Below, in pieces: positions 15,919 through 25,757 of a DNA stretch of 64,000 nucleotides. A program made the translations under genes and the position numbers. Under the pieces are notes generated by a model that ran no database searches, was not told where the DNA came from, and was given only the letters and a program-made list of their open reading frames with translations. Each line of letters begins with the position of its first letter. Position 1 is the stretch's first letter. This DNA comes from Scandinavium ludwigii_A. GTDB taxonomy: Bacteria > Pseudomonadota > Gammaproteobacteria > Enterobacterales > Enterobacteriaceae. The stretch is taken from contig CP191518.1 in NCBI GenBank assembly GCA_050516505.1, positions 248,001-312,000 of the forward strand. The letters are read 5' to 3'.

Positions 15919-16339
15919 GTGAAGCCACCTGTAAAAAAGATTACCCCGAGTTTATCTAAATTCTCGATTCGCCGATTTCTATTTTTTTGCTGAATGCCAG
16001 CGGATTCGTTTTTGCGTTGCCATCCAAAGCAGCGCAATGCGTTATGGATCGAAAAATAAGCAGAATTTTAACCTAATAAGGAGTGATTTATTCCGCTCTT
16101 TGTACCCTTATTTTATGCTGAAAACGGCTCTTTTTTTTGTTTAACTCTGTCTGAATACAGAATATTATCTTTGCTTAATCGACTGAAAAATAGAGATTTT
16201 AGTCTGGTTTTTGGCAAATAGCATCGCTAAACCATTAAAGAGACTGGTAAAAGTAGCGTTGTGCATTAAAAGTACAGAATGCTTTTTAACCAAATAAATA
16301 CAAAATATATACAAACAACATCACGAATGGGGATTGAAG
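15919..16339. other. AT-rich panM-livK intergenic region
   Basis: These 421 bases hold no credible gene. The region is much richer in A and T than its surroundings, with many A and T runs (for example TTTTTTTGTTTAAC near 16132). It must contain the divergent promoters of panM and livK. In E. coli livK is repressed by Lrp with leucine, and an A/T-rich stretch of this kind would suit Lrp binding, but I cannot mark individual sites. Confidence 0.6.
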
Positions 16340-17449
16340 ATGAAACGGAATGCGAAAACATTGATTGCGGGAATGATTGCCCTGGCCATGTCGCAGTCAG
16401 CAATGGCAAAAGACATCAAGGTCGCCGTGATTGGTGCGATGTCTGGCCCGGTTGCACAGTGGGGCGACATGGAGTTCAACGGCGCGCGTCAGGCGATCAA
16501 AGACATCAATGCCAACGGCGGCATCAAAGGCGACAAACTGGTTGCTGTGGAATATGACGACGCCTGCGATCCGAAACAGGCCGTGGCCGTTGCCAACAAA
16601 GTGGTCAACGACAACATCAAATACGTTATCGGTCACCTCTGTTCTTCTTCTACTCAGCCAGCGTCTGATATCTACGAAGACGAAGGCATCCTGATGATTA
16701 CCCCGGGCGCCACCAACCCGGAGCTGACGCAGCGCGGCTATCAGTACATCATGCGCACCGCGGGCCTCGATTCCTCGCAGGGACCCACCGCCGCGAAATA
16801 CATCCTGGATAACGTGAAGCCTAAGCGTATCGCCATTATTCATGACAAACAGCAGTACGGCGAAGGCCTGGCGCGTTCCGTACAGGACAGCCTCAAGAAA
16901 GGCGGCGCGAACGTGGTGTTCTTCGACGGCATCACCGCGGGTGAAAAAGACTTCTCCGCGCTGGTGGCACGCCTGCAAAAAGAGAACATCGACTTCGTTT
17001 ACTACGGCGGCTACTACCCGGAAATGGGGCAGATCCTGCGCCAGGCGCGCTCCGTTGGCCTGAAAACGCAGTTCATGGGCCCGGAAGGCGTGGGTAACGC
17101 TTCCCTGTCGAACATCGCGGGTGCCGCGGGTGAAGGCATGCTGGTGACGATGCCGAAACGTTATGATCAGGATCCGGCAAACAAAGGCATCGTTGATGCG
17201 CTGAAAGCTGAGAAGAAAGATCCGAGCGGTCCGTATGTGTGGATCACCTATGCCGCCGTCCAGTCTCTGGCGACCGCTATGGACCGTACCGGCAGCGAAG
17301 ATCCGCTGGCATTGATTAAAGATTTAAAAGCTCACGGTGCGAAAACCGTGATTGGGCCGCTGAACTGGGATGAGAAAGGCGATCTGAAGGGATTTGAGTT
17401 TGGTGTCTTCCAGTGGCATGCGGATGGTTCGTCCACCGTCGCTAAATAA
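16340..17449 (+). CDS. livK: Leucine-specific binding protein LivK
   Basis: LivK feeds leucine to the same LivHMGF membrane complex as LivJ. The 369-residue precursor (same length as E. coli) has a signal peptide cut after residue 23 (SQSAMA/KDIK). It shares long runs with LivJ, including DDACDPKQAVAVANKVVND and GHLCSSSTQPASDIYEDEG, which shows an old duplication. I used the ATG at 16340 (MKRNAKT), the family start; a TTG two codons earlier is also in frame. It is first in the livKHMGF operon and is separated from livH by a hairpin that may lower downstream expression. Confidence 0.96.
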   Translation: MKRNAKTLIAGMIALAMSQSAMAKDIKVAVIGAMSGPVAQWGDMEFNGARQAIKDINANGGIKGDKLVAVEYDDACDPKQAVAVANKVVNDNIKYVIGHLCSSSTQPASDIYEDEGILMITPGATNPELTQRGYQYIMRTAGLDSSQGPTAAKYILDNVKPKRIAIIHDKQQYGEGLARSVQDSLKKGGANVVFFDGITAGEKDFSALVARLQKENIDFVYYGGYYPEMGQILRQARSVGLKTQFMGPEGVGNASLSNIAGAAGEGMLVTMPKRYDQDPANKGIVDALKAEKKDPSGPYVWITYAAVQSLATAMDRTGSEDPLALIKDLKAHGAKTVIGPLNWDEKGDLKGFEFGVFQWHADGSSTVAK

Positions 17450-17466
17450 TAAGACAAATTTCCCTG

Positions 17467-17489
17467 CCGCCCGATCACCTGCCGGGCGG
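17467..17489 (+). terminator. GC-rich hairpin between livK and livH
   Basis: CCGCCCG and CGGGCGG pair around a nine-base loop in the 58-base livK-livH gap. There is no T run, so it probably stabilises the livK message or causes partial termination, giving more binding protein than permease. It ends 18 bases before the livH start codon. Confidence 0.6.
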
Positions 17490-17507
17490 TGATAAAAAGG
17501 TTATCTT

Positions 17508-18434
17508 ATGTCAGAGCAGTTTCTCTATTTCCTGCAGCAGATGTTTAACGGCGTGACGCTGGGAAGCACCTATGCATTGATCGCCATCGGTTACACCATG
17601 GTGTACGGCATTATCGGGATGATCAACTTCGCCCACGGCGAGGTTTACATGATTGGCAGCTATGTGTCGTTCATGATCATCGCCGCACTGATGATGATGG
17701 GTATCGACACCGGCTGGCTGCTGGTGGGTGCCGGATTCGTCGGAGCGATTATCATCGCCAGCGCCTACGGCTGGAGCATCGAACGCGTGGCCTATCGCCC
17801 GGTTCGCAGCTCTAAACGCCTGATTGCACTGATCTCCGCCATCGGGATGTCCATCTTCCTGCAAAACTACGTCAGTCTGACGGAAGGCTCGCGCGACATC
17901 GCGCTGCCAAGCCTGTTTAACGGCCAGTGGATTATCGGCAGCAGCGAAAACTTCGCCGCCAGTATCACCACCATGCAGCTTGTTATCTGGATTGTGACCT
18001 TTGTGGCGATGCTGGCCCTGACAGTGTTCATCCGCTATTCCCGCATGGGCCGCGCCTGTCGCGCCTGCGCGGAAGACCTGAAAATGGCGAGCCTGCTCGG
18101 CATCAACACTGACCGCGTAATCGCCCTGACGTTTGTTATCGGCGCGGCGATGGCGGCGGTAGCGGGCGTGCTGCTCGGTCAGTTCTATGGCGTCATTAAC
18201 CCGTACATCGGCTTTATGGCCGGGATGAAAGCCTTTACTGCTGCGGTTCTTGGTGGAATCGGCAGTATTCCAGGGGCGATGATCGGCGGCCTGATCCTGG
18301 GCGTGGCTGAAGCGCTGTCCTCCGCATACCTGAGTACCGAGTACAAAGACGTGGTGTCGTTCGCGCTGCTGATTGTCGTGCTGCTGGTAATGCCGACCGG
18401 GATCCTGGGTCGTCCGGAGGTAGAGAAAGTATGA
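17508..18434 (+). CDS. livH: Branched-chain amino acid ABC transporter permease LivH
   Basis: LivH is one of two inner-membrane permeases of the LIV-I/LS system. The 308-residue protein matches E. coli LivH in length and in its run of about eight membrane segments. It has the family motif GMINFAHGEVYMIGSYVSF near the N-terminus and the EAA-like cytoplasmic loop around ACAEDLKMASLLGIN (about 185-200) that contacts the ATPases. Its stop overlaps the livM start (ATGA), which indicates coupled translation. Confidence 0.96.
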   Translation: MSEQFLYFLQQMFNGVTLGSTYALIAIGYTMVYGIIGMINFAHGEVYMIGSYVSFMIIAALMMMGIDTGWLLVGAGFVGAIIIASAYGWSIERVAYRPVRSSKRLIALISAIGMSIFLQNYVSLTEGSRDIALPSLFNGQWIIGSSENFAASITTMQLVIWIVTFVAMLALTVFIRYSRMGRACRACAEDLKMASLLGINTDRVIALTFVIGAAMAAVAGVLLGQFYGVINPYIGFMAGMKAFTAAVLGGIGSIPGAMIGGLILGVAEALSSAYLSTEYKDVVSFALLIVVLLVMPTGILGRPEVEKV

Positions 18435-19708
18435 AACCGATGCATTTTGCGATGGCGCTGCTGTCTGCCGCCATGTTCTTCGTGCTGGCAGGCGTCTTTA
18501 TGGGCGTTCAGCTTTCGTTAAGCGGCACCAAACTGGTGGTCAATTCCGCGGCGGATATCCGTTGGCAGTGGATTTATATCGGTACCGCGGTGGTGTTTAT
18601 CTTCCAGCTGCTGCGTCCGATGGTGCAGAAAGGCCTGAAGAGCGTTTCCGGTCCGAAGTGGGTTCTGCCGGCGATTGACGGTTCGACCGTTAAACAGAAG
18701 CTGTTCCTGATTGCGCTGCTGGTGGCGGCCGTAGCGTGGCCGTTCATGGTGTCTCGTGGCACCATTGATATCGCCACTCTGACCATGATCTACATTATTC
18801 TCGGCCTCGGTCTGAACGTGGTTGTGGGCCTGTCTGGCCTGCTGGTGCTGGGCTACGGCGGTTTCTACGCCATCGGCGCGTACACCTTTGCGCTGCTGAA
18901 TCACTATTACGGTCTCGGCTTCTGGACCTGTCTGCCGCTGGCGGGCCTGGTTTCCGCTGCTGCCGGTTTCCTGCTCGGCTTCCCGGTGCTGCGTCTGCGC
19001 GGTGATTATCTGGCGATTGTGACCCTTGGCTTCGGCGAAATCGTGCGTATTCTGCTGCTCAATAACACTGAAATCACCGGCGGCCCGAACGGCATCAGCC
19101 AGATCCCGAAACCGACGCTGTTCGGCCTGGAGTTCAGCCGTACTGCACGTGAAGGCGGCTGGGATACCTTCAGCAACTTCTTCCACTTGAAATACGACCC
19201 GAACGACCGCGTGATTTTCCTCTACCTGGTGGCACTGCTGCTGGTGGTCTTTACGCTGCTTGTCATCAACCGTTTACTGCGGATGCCGCTGGGCCGTGCG
19301 TGGGAAGCATTGCGTGAAGATGAAATCGCTTGCCGTTCACTGGGCCTGAATCCGACGCGTATCAAGCTGACCGCCTTTACCATCAGCGCCGCGTTTGCCG
19401 GTTTCGCCGGAACGCTGTTCGCCGCCCGTCAGGGCTTCGTCAGTCCGGAATCGTTCACCTTCGCCGAATCGGCGTTCGTGCTGGCGATTGTGGTGCTGGG
19501 CGGAATGGGCTCGCAGTTTGCGGTGATCCTCGCCGCGGTGCTGCTGGTGGTATCACGCGAACTGATGCGTGATTTCAACGAATACAGCATGTTAATGCTG
19601 GGTGGTTTGATGGTTCTGATGATGATCTGGCGTCCACAAGGCTTGCTGCCGATGACCCGTCCACAGCTGAAACTGAAAAGCGGACAGACCAAAGGAGAGC
19701 AGGCATGA
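18431..19708 (+). CDS. livM: Branched-chain amino acid ABC transporter permease LivM
   Basis: LivM is the second permease of the LIV-I/LS system. The 425-residue protein has two extra N-terminal membrane segments (about residues 5-28 and 48-62) before the conserved permease core, which starts near residue 85. The core carries LGLNVVVGLSGLLVLGYGGF and the ATPase-contact loop WEALREDEIACRSLGLNP (about 290-310). Length and layout equal E. coli LivM. It overlaps both livH and livG by four bases. Confidence 0.96.
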   Translation: MKPMHFAMALLSAAMFFVLAGVFMGVQLSLSGTKLVVNSAADIRWQWIYIGTAVVFIFQLLRPMVQKGLKSVSGPKWVLPAIDGSTVKQKLFLIALLVAAVAWPFMVSRGTIDIATLTMIYIILGLGLNVVVGLSGLLVLGYGGFYAIGAYTFALLNHYYGLGFWTCLPLAGLVSAAAGFLLGFPVLRLRGDYLAIVTLGFGEIVRILLLNNTEITGGPNGISQIPKPTLFGLEFSRTAREGGWDTFSNFFHLKYDPNDRVIFLYLVALLLVVFTLLVINRLLRMPLGRAWEALREDEIACRSLGLNPTRIKLTAFTISAAFAGFAGTLFAARQGFVSPESFTFAESAFVLAIVVLGGMGSQFAVILAAVLLVVSRELMRDFNEYSMLMLGGLMVLMMIWRPQGLLPMTRPQLKLKSGQTKGEQA

Positions 19709-20472
19709 GTCAGCCATTATTATCCGTTAACGGCCTGATGATGCGTTTTGGCGGCCTGCTGGCGGTCAATAACGTCAATCTTGAATTGCACCCGCAGGAA
19801 ATCGTCTCGCTGATTGGCCCTAACGGTGCCGGGAAAACCACGGTTTTCAACTGCCTGACCGGTTTCTATAAGCCGACGGGCGGCAGCATCATGCTGGGTG
19901 ACAAACATCTCGAAGGCCTGCCGGGCCAGAAAATTGCCCAGATGGGCGTGGTGCGTACTTTCCAGCACGTGCGCCTGTTCCGCGAAATGACGGTGATTGA
20001 AAACCTGCTGGTGGCACAACATCAACAACTGAAAACCGGCGTATTTTCCGGCCTGCTGAAAACGCCATCGTTCCGTAAAGCGCAGAGCGAAGCGTTGGAC
20101 CGAGCCGCGACATGGCTCGATCGTATCGGCCTGCTGGCACACGCGAACCGTCAGGCGAGCAACCTCGCCTACGGTGACCAGCGTCGTCTGGAAATCGCGC
20201 GCTGCATGGTGACGCAGCCGGAAATCCTGATGCTTGACGAACCGGCGGCGGGGCTGAACCCGAAAGAAACCAAAGAGCTGGACGAGCTGATTGCCGAACT
20301 GCGCAGCCATCACAACACCTCCATTCTGCTGATTGAGCATGACATGAAGCTGGTGATGGGTATTTCCGATCGTATTTACGTCGTGAATCAGGGAACGCCG
20401 TTAGCCAACGGCACGCCGGAAGAGATCCGCAATAATCCTGACGTTATTCGCGCCTATTTGGGTGAGGCATAA
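19705..20472 (+). CDS. livG: Branched-chain amino acid ABC transporter ATP-binding protein LivG
   Basis: LivG is one of the two ATPases that power branched-chain amino acid uptake. The 255-residue protein has Walker A GPNGAGKTT (38-46), an unusual signature region (LAYGDQRRLEIAR near 152) typical of the HAAT family, and Walker B with MLDEPAAGLNP (about 175). Its start overlaps the livM stop and livF begins one base after its own stop, so the ATPase pair is made together. Confidence 0.96.
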   Translation: MSQPLLSVNGLMMRFGGLLAVNNVNLELHPQEIVSLIGPNGAGKTTVFNCLTGFYKPTGGSIMLGDKHLEGLPGQKIAQMGVVRTFQHVRLFREMTVIENLLVAQHQQLKTGVFSGLLKTPSFRKAQSEALDRAATWLDRIGLLAHANRQASNLAYGDQRRLEIARCMVTQPEILMLDEPAAGLNPKETKELDELIAELRSHHNTSILLIEHDMKLVMGISDRIYVVNQGTPLANGTPEEIRNNPDVIRAYLGEA

Positions 20473-20473
20473 G

Positions 20474-21187
20474 ATGGAAAAAGTCATGTTGTCCTTTGAC
20501 AAAGTCAGCGCCCATTACGGCAAAATTCAGGCCCTGCACGAGGTCAGCCTGCACATCAATCAGGGTGAAATCGTGACGCTGATTGGCGCGAACGGCGCGG
20601 GTAAAACCACGCTGCTCGGCACGCTGTGCGGTGACCCACGCGCTTCCAGCGGACGGGTGACCTTCGATGGTAAAGATATTACCGACTGGCAGACTGCAAA
20701 AATCATGCGTGAAGCGGTCGCGATTGTGCCGGAAGGGCGTCGCGTATTCTCCCGCATGACCGTGGACGAGAACCTGGCGATGGGCGGCTTTTTCGCCGAA
20801 CGTAGCGAGTATCAGACGCGAATCAAATGGGTGTACGAACTGTTCCCGCGCCTGTGGGAACGTCGTGTCCAGCGGGCGGGCACCATGTCCGGCGGGGAAC
20901 AGCAGATGCTGGCGATTGGCCGTGCGCTAATGAGCCAGCCGCGCCTGCTGCTGCTCGACGAGCCGTCGCTGGGTCTGGCACCGATCATCATCCAGCAAAT
21001 TTTCGACACCATTGAGCAACTGCGCAAAGAGGGAATGACCATCTTCCTTGTGGAGCAGAACGCCAACCAGGCGCTGAAACTCGCTGACCGTGGCTACGTG
21101 CTGGAAAACGGCCATGTGGTGCTGGAAGACACCGGCGACGCGTTGCTGGCTAACGAAGCGGTGCGTAGTGCGTATTTAGGCGGTTAG
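20474..21187 (+). CDS. livF: Branched-chain amino acid ABC transporter ATP-binding protein LivF
   Basis: LivF is the second ATPase of the LIV-I/LS transporter. The 237-residue protein (same length as E. coli) has Walker A GANGAGKTT (38-46), the signature MSGGEQQM (about 135) and Walker B with LLLDEPSLGLAP (about 155). The ATG at 20474 gives the family N-terminus MEKVMLSFDK; a start four codons upstream would overlap livG. It closes the operon. No ordinary terminator follows, but a block of CCCTCTCCC palindromes begins about 28 bases downstream and may serve as one. Confidence 0.96.
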   Translation: MEKVMLSFDKVSAHYGKIQALHEVSLHINQGEIVTLIGANGAGKTTLLGTLCGDPRASSGRVTFDGKDITDWQTAKIMREAVAIVPEGRRVFSRMTVDENLAMGGFFAERSEYQTRIKWVYELFPRLWERRVQRAGTMSGGEQQMLAIGRALMSQPRLLLLDEPSLGLAPIIIQQIFDTIEQLRKEGMTIFLVEQNANQALKLADRGYVLENGHVVLEDTGDALLANEAVRSAYLGG

Positions 21188-21214
21188 GTAAAAGCGACTG
21201 TTATTCGTGTTTTT

Positions 21215-21360
21215 CCCCTCTCCCTCAGGGAGAGGGAACCGATCGGCGCACCGTGTGGGGAGAGGGGCTCTGCTTTTCTCCCTCTCCCACAGGGAGAGGG
21301 GCTCTGCTTTTCTCCCTCTCCCTGTGGGAGAGGGCCGGGATGAGGGCATCAGGCCGCACC
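21215..21360. repeat. CCCTCTCCC palindromic repeat cluster, copy 5, with a 34-base tandem duplication
   Basis: At least three CCCTCTCCC/GGGAGAGGG hairpins lie in a row. A 34-base unit beginning AGAGGGGCTCTGCTTTTCTC occurs twice head to tail (21261-21294 and 21295-21328) with differences only near its end. The cluster finishes with GGGCCGGGATGAGGGCATCA and GGCCGCACC. It lies between livF and the ugpB promoter and contains no credible gene, although short open frames run through it. Confidence 0.85.
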
Positions 21361-21398
21361 GATCTCCGTCACCATTCCATCATCTCTCTGAAGCCTGG

Positions 21399-21438
21399 CT
21401 GTCACCGCTTCGTCATCTTTCGTCTCTATTTCTGTCAT
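21399..21438 (+). promoter_or_regulatory. PHO boxes of the ugp operon
   Basis: CTGTCAC (21399), TCGTCAT (21410), CGTCTCT (21421) and CTGTCAT (21432) recur with an exact 11-base period, the pattern of two adjacent PHO boxes to which PhoB dimers bind. They lie 75-115 bases before the ugpB start. The E. coli ugp promoter has the same arrangement, and phosphate starvation is the known inducer there. Confidence 0.85.
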
Positions 21439-21512
21439 ACGCGCATGTCATGTTGTGGTGCGAACAAAAACGCGTGATTTCGCGCATCCGGCACAACAAG
21501 AGAGATAACCGA

Positions 21513-22829
21513 ATGACATCGTTACGACACACCGCTTTAGCTCTGACGCTGGGACTGGCCTTTGCCACTCAGGCCATGGCTGTCACCACCGTTCCATTCT
21601 GGCATTCCATGGAAGGGGAGCTGGGTAAAGAAGTGGATTCCCTCGCCCAGCGTTTTAACGAGACCCATCCTGATTACAAAATTGTGCCGGTTTATAAAGG
21701 CAACTACGAACAGAGCCTGGCGGCCGGGATTGCAGCGTTCCGCACCGGTAACGCGCCGGCTATTTTGCAAGTGTATGAAGTCGGCACCGCGACCATGATG
21801 GCGTCGAAAGCCATAAAACCGGTGTACGAAGTGTTTAGCGATGCGGGCATTGCCTTCGACGAATCCCAGTTCGTGCCGACGGTATCGGGCTACTACACCG
21901 ATTCCAAAACCGGCCACCTGCTGAGCCAGCCATTTAACAGTTCAACGCCGGTGCTGTACTACAACAAAGACGCGTTCAAAAAGGCCGGCTTAAACCCGGA
22001 TCAGCCACCGAAAACCTGGCAGGATCTGGCCGATTACACCGCGAAGCTGAAAGCAGCAGGCATGAAGTGCGGCTACGCCAGCGGCTGGCAGGGTTGGATC
22101 CAGCTGGAAAACTTCAGCGCCTGGAACGGCCTGCCGTTTGCGAGCAAAAACAACGGTTTTGACGGCACCGATGCGGTCCTGGATTTCAACAAGCCAGAGC
22201 AGGTGAAGCACATCGCGATGCTGGAAGAACTGAATAAGAAGGGCGATTTCAGCTACTTCGGGCGCAAAGATGAATCCACTGAGAAGTTCTACAACGGGGA
22301 TTGCGCTATCACCACCGCTTCTTCCGGCTCGCTGGCGGACATCCGTCAGTACGCCAAATTCAACTACGGTGTGGGCATGATGCCGTACGACGCTGACGCG
22401 AAAGGCGCACCGCAGAACGCCATTATCGGCGGGGCCAGCCTGTGGGTGATGCAGGGCAAAGACAAAGAAACCTACAAAGGCGTGGCGGAGTTCCTCGACT
22501 TCCTGACCAAACCGGAAATCGCTGCCGAATGGCACCAGAAAACCGGCTATCTGCCGATCACCAAAGCGGCGTATGACCTGACCCGTCAGCAGGGCTTCTA
22601 CGACAAGAACCCGGGGGCGGATATCGCCACGCGCCAGATGATGAACAAGCCGCCGTTGCCGTTCACCAAAGGCCTGCGTTTGGGCAACATGCCGCAGATT
22701 CGCACCATTGTGGATGAAGAACTGGAATCGGTATGGACCGGCAAGAAAACCCCGCAGCAGGCGCTGGATTCAGCGGTCGAGCGTGGAAATCAGCTGCTTC
22801 GTCGCTTTGAGAAATCAACGAAATCGTAA
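21513..22829 (+). CDS. ugpB: sn-Glycerol-3-phosphate-binding protein UgpB
   Basis: UgpB is the periplasmic receptor for glycerol-3-phosphate and glycerophosphodiesters. The 438-residue precursor (same length as E. coli) has a signal peptide cut after residue 23 (ATQAMA/VTTVPFWHSM) and the family 1 extracellular solute-binding fold. The ATG at 21513 is the family start; the frame is open further upstream only because the repeats before it lack stops. It is the first gene of ugpBAECQ, behind PHO boxes, and is separated from ugpA by a palindromic repeat that may favour high UgpB levels. Confidence 0.97.
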   Translation: MTSLRHTALALTLGLAFATQAMAVTTVPFWHSMEGELGKEVDSLAQRFNETHPDYKIVPVYKGNYEQSLAAGIAAFRTGNAPAILQVYEVGTATMMASKAIKPVYEVFSDAGIAFDESQFVPTVSGYYTDSKTGHLLSQPFNSSTPVLYYNKDAFKKAGLNPDQPPKTWQDLADYTAKLKAAGMKCGYASGWQGWIQLENFSAWNGLPFASKNNGFDGTDAVLDFNKPEQVKHIAMLEELNKKGDFSYFGRKDESTEKFYNGDCAITTASSGSLADIRQYAKFNYGVGMMPYDADAKGAPQNAIIGGASLWVMQGKDKETYKGVAEFLDFLTKPEIAAEWHQKTGYLPITKAAYDLTRQQGFYDKNPGADIATRQMMNKPPLPFTKGLRLGNMPQIRTIVDEELESVWTGKKTPQQALDSAVERGNQLLRRFEKSTKS

Positions 22830-22842
22830 TTCTTAAACCAGA

Positions 22843-22928
22843 CCCCTCACCCTAACCCTCTCCCCATAGGGGAGAGGGGACTCCGGTTTCTCCCTCGCCC
22901 CTATGGGGAGAGGGCCGGGGTGAGGGGA
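22843..22928. repeat. CCCTCTCCC palindromic repeat, copy 6, inside the ugp operon
   Basis: CCCCTCACCCTAACCCTCTC, CCCATAGG and GGAGAGGGGACTCC form a first hairpin. CCTCGCCCCTATGGGGAGAG leads into GGGCCGGGGTGAGGGG, which can pair back with the first arm. The copy at 63571 is nearly the same in this half. It lies between ugpB and ugpA, within a transcription unit rather than at its end. Confidence 0.85.
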
Positions 22929-22952
22929 AGGGAAATAACCTTGAGCCCATCT

Positions 22953-23840
22953 ATGTCATCATCCCGTCCGGTATTTCGCTCGCGCTGGCTGCCCTATGTG
23001 CTGGTCGCGCCGCAACTCGCTATTACCGTCATTTTTTTTATCTGGCCTGCGGGTGAGGCGCTGTGGTATTCGCTGCAGAACGTCGATCCGTTTGGGCTTT
23101 CCAGTGAATTTGTTGGCGTCGATAACTTCATTGCCCTGTTCCACGACAGCTACTACCTCGACGCATTCTGGACCACCATGAAATTCAGCGGCATGGTCAC
23201 CGTCAGCGGTCTGCTGGTGTCGCTATTCTTTGCCGCGCTGGTCGATTACGTGGTGCGCGGTAGCCGTGTATACCAAACCCTGATGCTACTGCCTTACGCC
23301 GTCGCCCCGGCCATCGCCGCAGTGCTGTGGATTTTCCTCTTCAACCCCGGACGCGGGCTGATCACCCACTGGCTGGAAATGGTGGGCTACAACTGGAACC
23401 ACGCGCAAAACAGCGGTCAGGCAATGTTCCTCGTGGTCTTCGCCTCAGTGTGGAAGCAAATCAGCTACAACTTCCTGTTCTTCTTTGCCGCGCTGCAGTC
23501 CATACCCCGCTCGCTGGTGGAAGCCGCCGCCATTGATGGCGCGGGCCCGGTGCGTCGTTTCTTTGCGATTGCGCTGCCGCTGATTGCGCCAGTGAGTTTC
23601 TTCCTGCTGGTGGTGAATCTGGTGTATGCCTTCTTCGACACCTTCCCGGTGATTGACGCGGCGACGGCGGGCGGCCCGGTGCAGGCCACCACCACGCTTA
23701 TCTACAAAATTTACCGCGAAGGCTTTGCCGGGCTGGATCTGTCCGCATCGGCGGCGCAGTCGGTGGTGCTGATGGGGCTGGTGATTGTGCTGACGGTGGT
23801 TCAGTTCCGCTACGTGGAAAGTAAGGTGCGCTATCAATGA
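22953..23840 (+). CDS. ugpA: Glycerol-3-phosphate ABC transporter permease UgpA
   Basis: UgpA is an inner-membrane permease of the glycerol-3-phosphate importer. The 295-residue protein has six membrane segments and the EAA loop EAAAIDGAGPVRRFFAIALP (about residues 203-222) that contacts UgpC. I placed the start at the ATG at 22953 (MSSSRPVFRSRW), which gives the E. coli length; an earlier in-frame start lies within the repeat. Its stop overlaps the ugpE start. Confidence 0.96.
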   Translation: MSSSRPVFRSRWLPYVLVAPQLAITVIFFIWPAGEALWYSLQNVDPFGLSSEFVGVDNFIALFHDSYYLDAFWTTMKFSGMVTVSGLLVSLFFAALVDYVVRGSRVYQTLMLLPYAVAPAIAAVLWIFLFNPGRGLITHWLEMVGYNWNHAQNSGQAMFLVVFASVWKQISYNFLFFFAALQSIPRSLVEAAAIDGAGPVRRFFAIALPLIAPVSFFLLVVNLVYAFFDTFPVIDAATAGGPVQATTTLIYKIYREGFAGLDLSASAAQSVVLMGLVIVLTVVQFRYVESKVRYQ

Positions 23841-24682
23841 TTGAACATCGTCGCGGGCTGACCTGGTTCAGCCACATCATGTTGATTCTGGGGATTGCGG
23901 TGATCCTGTTCCCGCTGTATGTCGCGTTTGTCGCGGCAACGCTGGATGACAAAGCCGTTTTCGCCACGCCGATGACGCTGATCCCCGGCTCGCATCTGCT
24001 CGAAAACATGAAAACGATCTGGCTACAGGGCGTCGGGGCCAATAGCGCGCCGTTCTGGCAGCTATTGCTGAACAGTTTTGTCATGGCGTTTACCATCACG
24101 GTGGGCAAAATCGCGGTGTCGATGCTTTCCGCCTTTGCCATCGTCTGGTTCCGCTTTCCGCTGCGTAACCTGTTCTTCTGGATGATTTTTATCACCCTGA
24201 TGCTGCCGGTTGAAGTGCGTATTTTTCCGACGGTGGACGTCATCGCCAACCTCAAATTGCTCGACAGCTACACCGGGTTGACGCTGCCGCTGATGGCGTC
24301 GGCCACCGCCACCTTCCTGTTTCGCCAGTTCTTTATGACGCTGCCGGATGAGTTGATGGAAGCGGCCCGAATCGACGGCGCATCGCCGATGCGCTTTTTC
24401 CACGACATCGTGCTGCCGCTGTCGAAAACCAATCTGGCGGCGCTATTCGTCATCACCTTTATCTACGGCTGGAACCAGTATCTGTGGCCGTTGTTGATTA
24501 TCACCGACGCGAATCTCGGCACGGCGGTAGCAGGTATCAAAGGGATGATCGCCACCGGCGAAGGCACCACGGCGTGGAATCAGGTGATGGCGGCGATGCT
24601 GCTGACGCTGATCCCGCCCGTTATTATCGTATTAGCCATGCAGCGTGCGTTCGTGCGTGGTTTAGTGGACAGTGAGAAATAA
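23837..24682 (+). CDS. ugpE: Glycerol-3-phosphate ABC transporter permease UgpE
   Basis: UgpE is the second permease of the Ugp importer. The 281-residue chain equals E. coli UgpE in length, has six membrane segments and the EAA loop EAARIDGASPMRFFHDIVLP (about residues 175-194). It overlaps ugpA by four bases and ends one base before ugpC. Confidence 0.96.
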   Translation: MIEHRRGLTWFSHIMLILGIAVILFPLYVAFVAATLDDKAVFATPMTLIPGSHLLENMKTIWLQGVGANSAPFWQLLLNSFVMAFTITVGKIAVSMLSAFAIVWFRFPLRNLFFWMIFITLMLPVEVRIFPTVDVIANLKLLDSYTGLTLPLMASATATFLFRQFFMTLPDELMEAARIDGASPMRFFHDIVLPLSKTNLAALFVITFIYGWNQYLWPLLIITDANLGTAVAGIKGMIATGEGTTAWNQVMAAMLLTLIPPVIIVLAMQRAFVRGLVDSEK

Positions 24683-24683
24683 G

Positions 24684-25753
<1,070 letters not shown>

Positions 25754-25757
<4 letters not shown>

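Noticed and set aside
21215..21360. Possible CRISPR array
   Set aside because: The repeats are palindromes of the dispersed family with nearly identical units and no unique spacers, and no cas genes are present.
21207..21512. Open frames through the palindromic cluster, including a 74-codon one at 21253-21477
   Set aside because: They translate the repeat itself (SPTGRGALLF-type peptides) and exist only because the repeat lacks stop codons.
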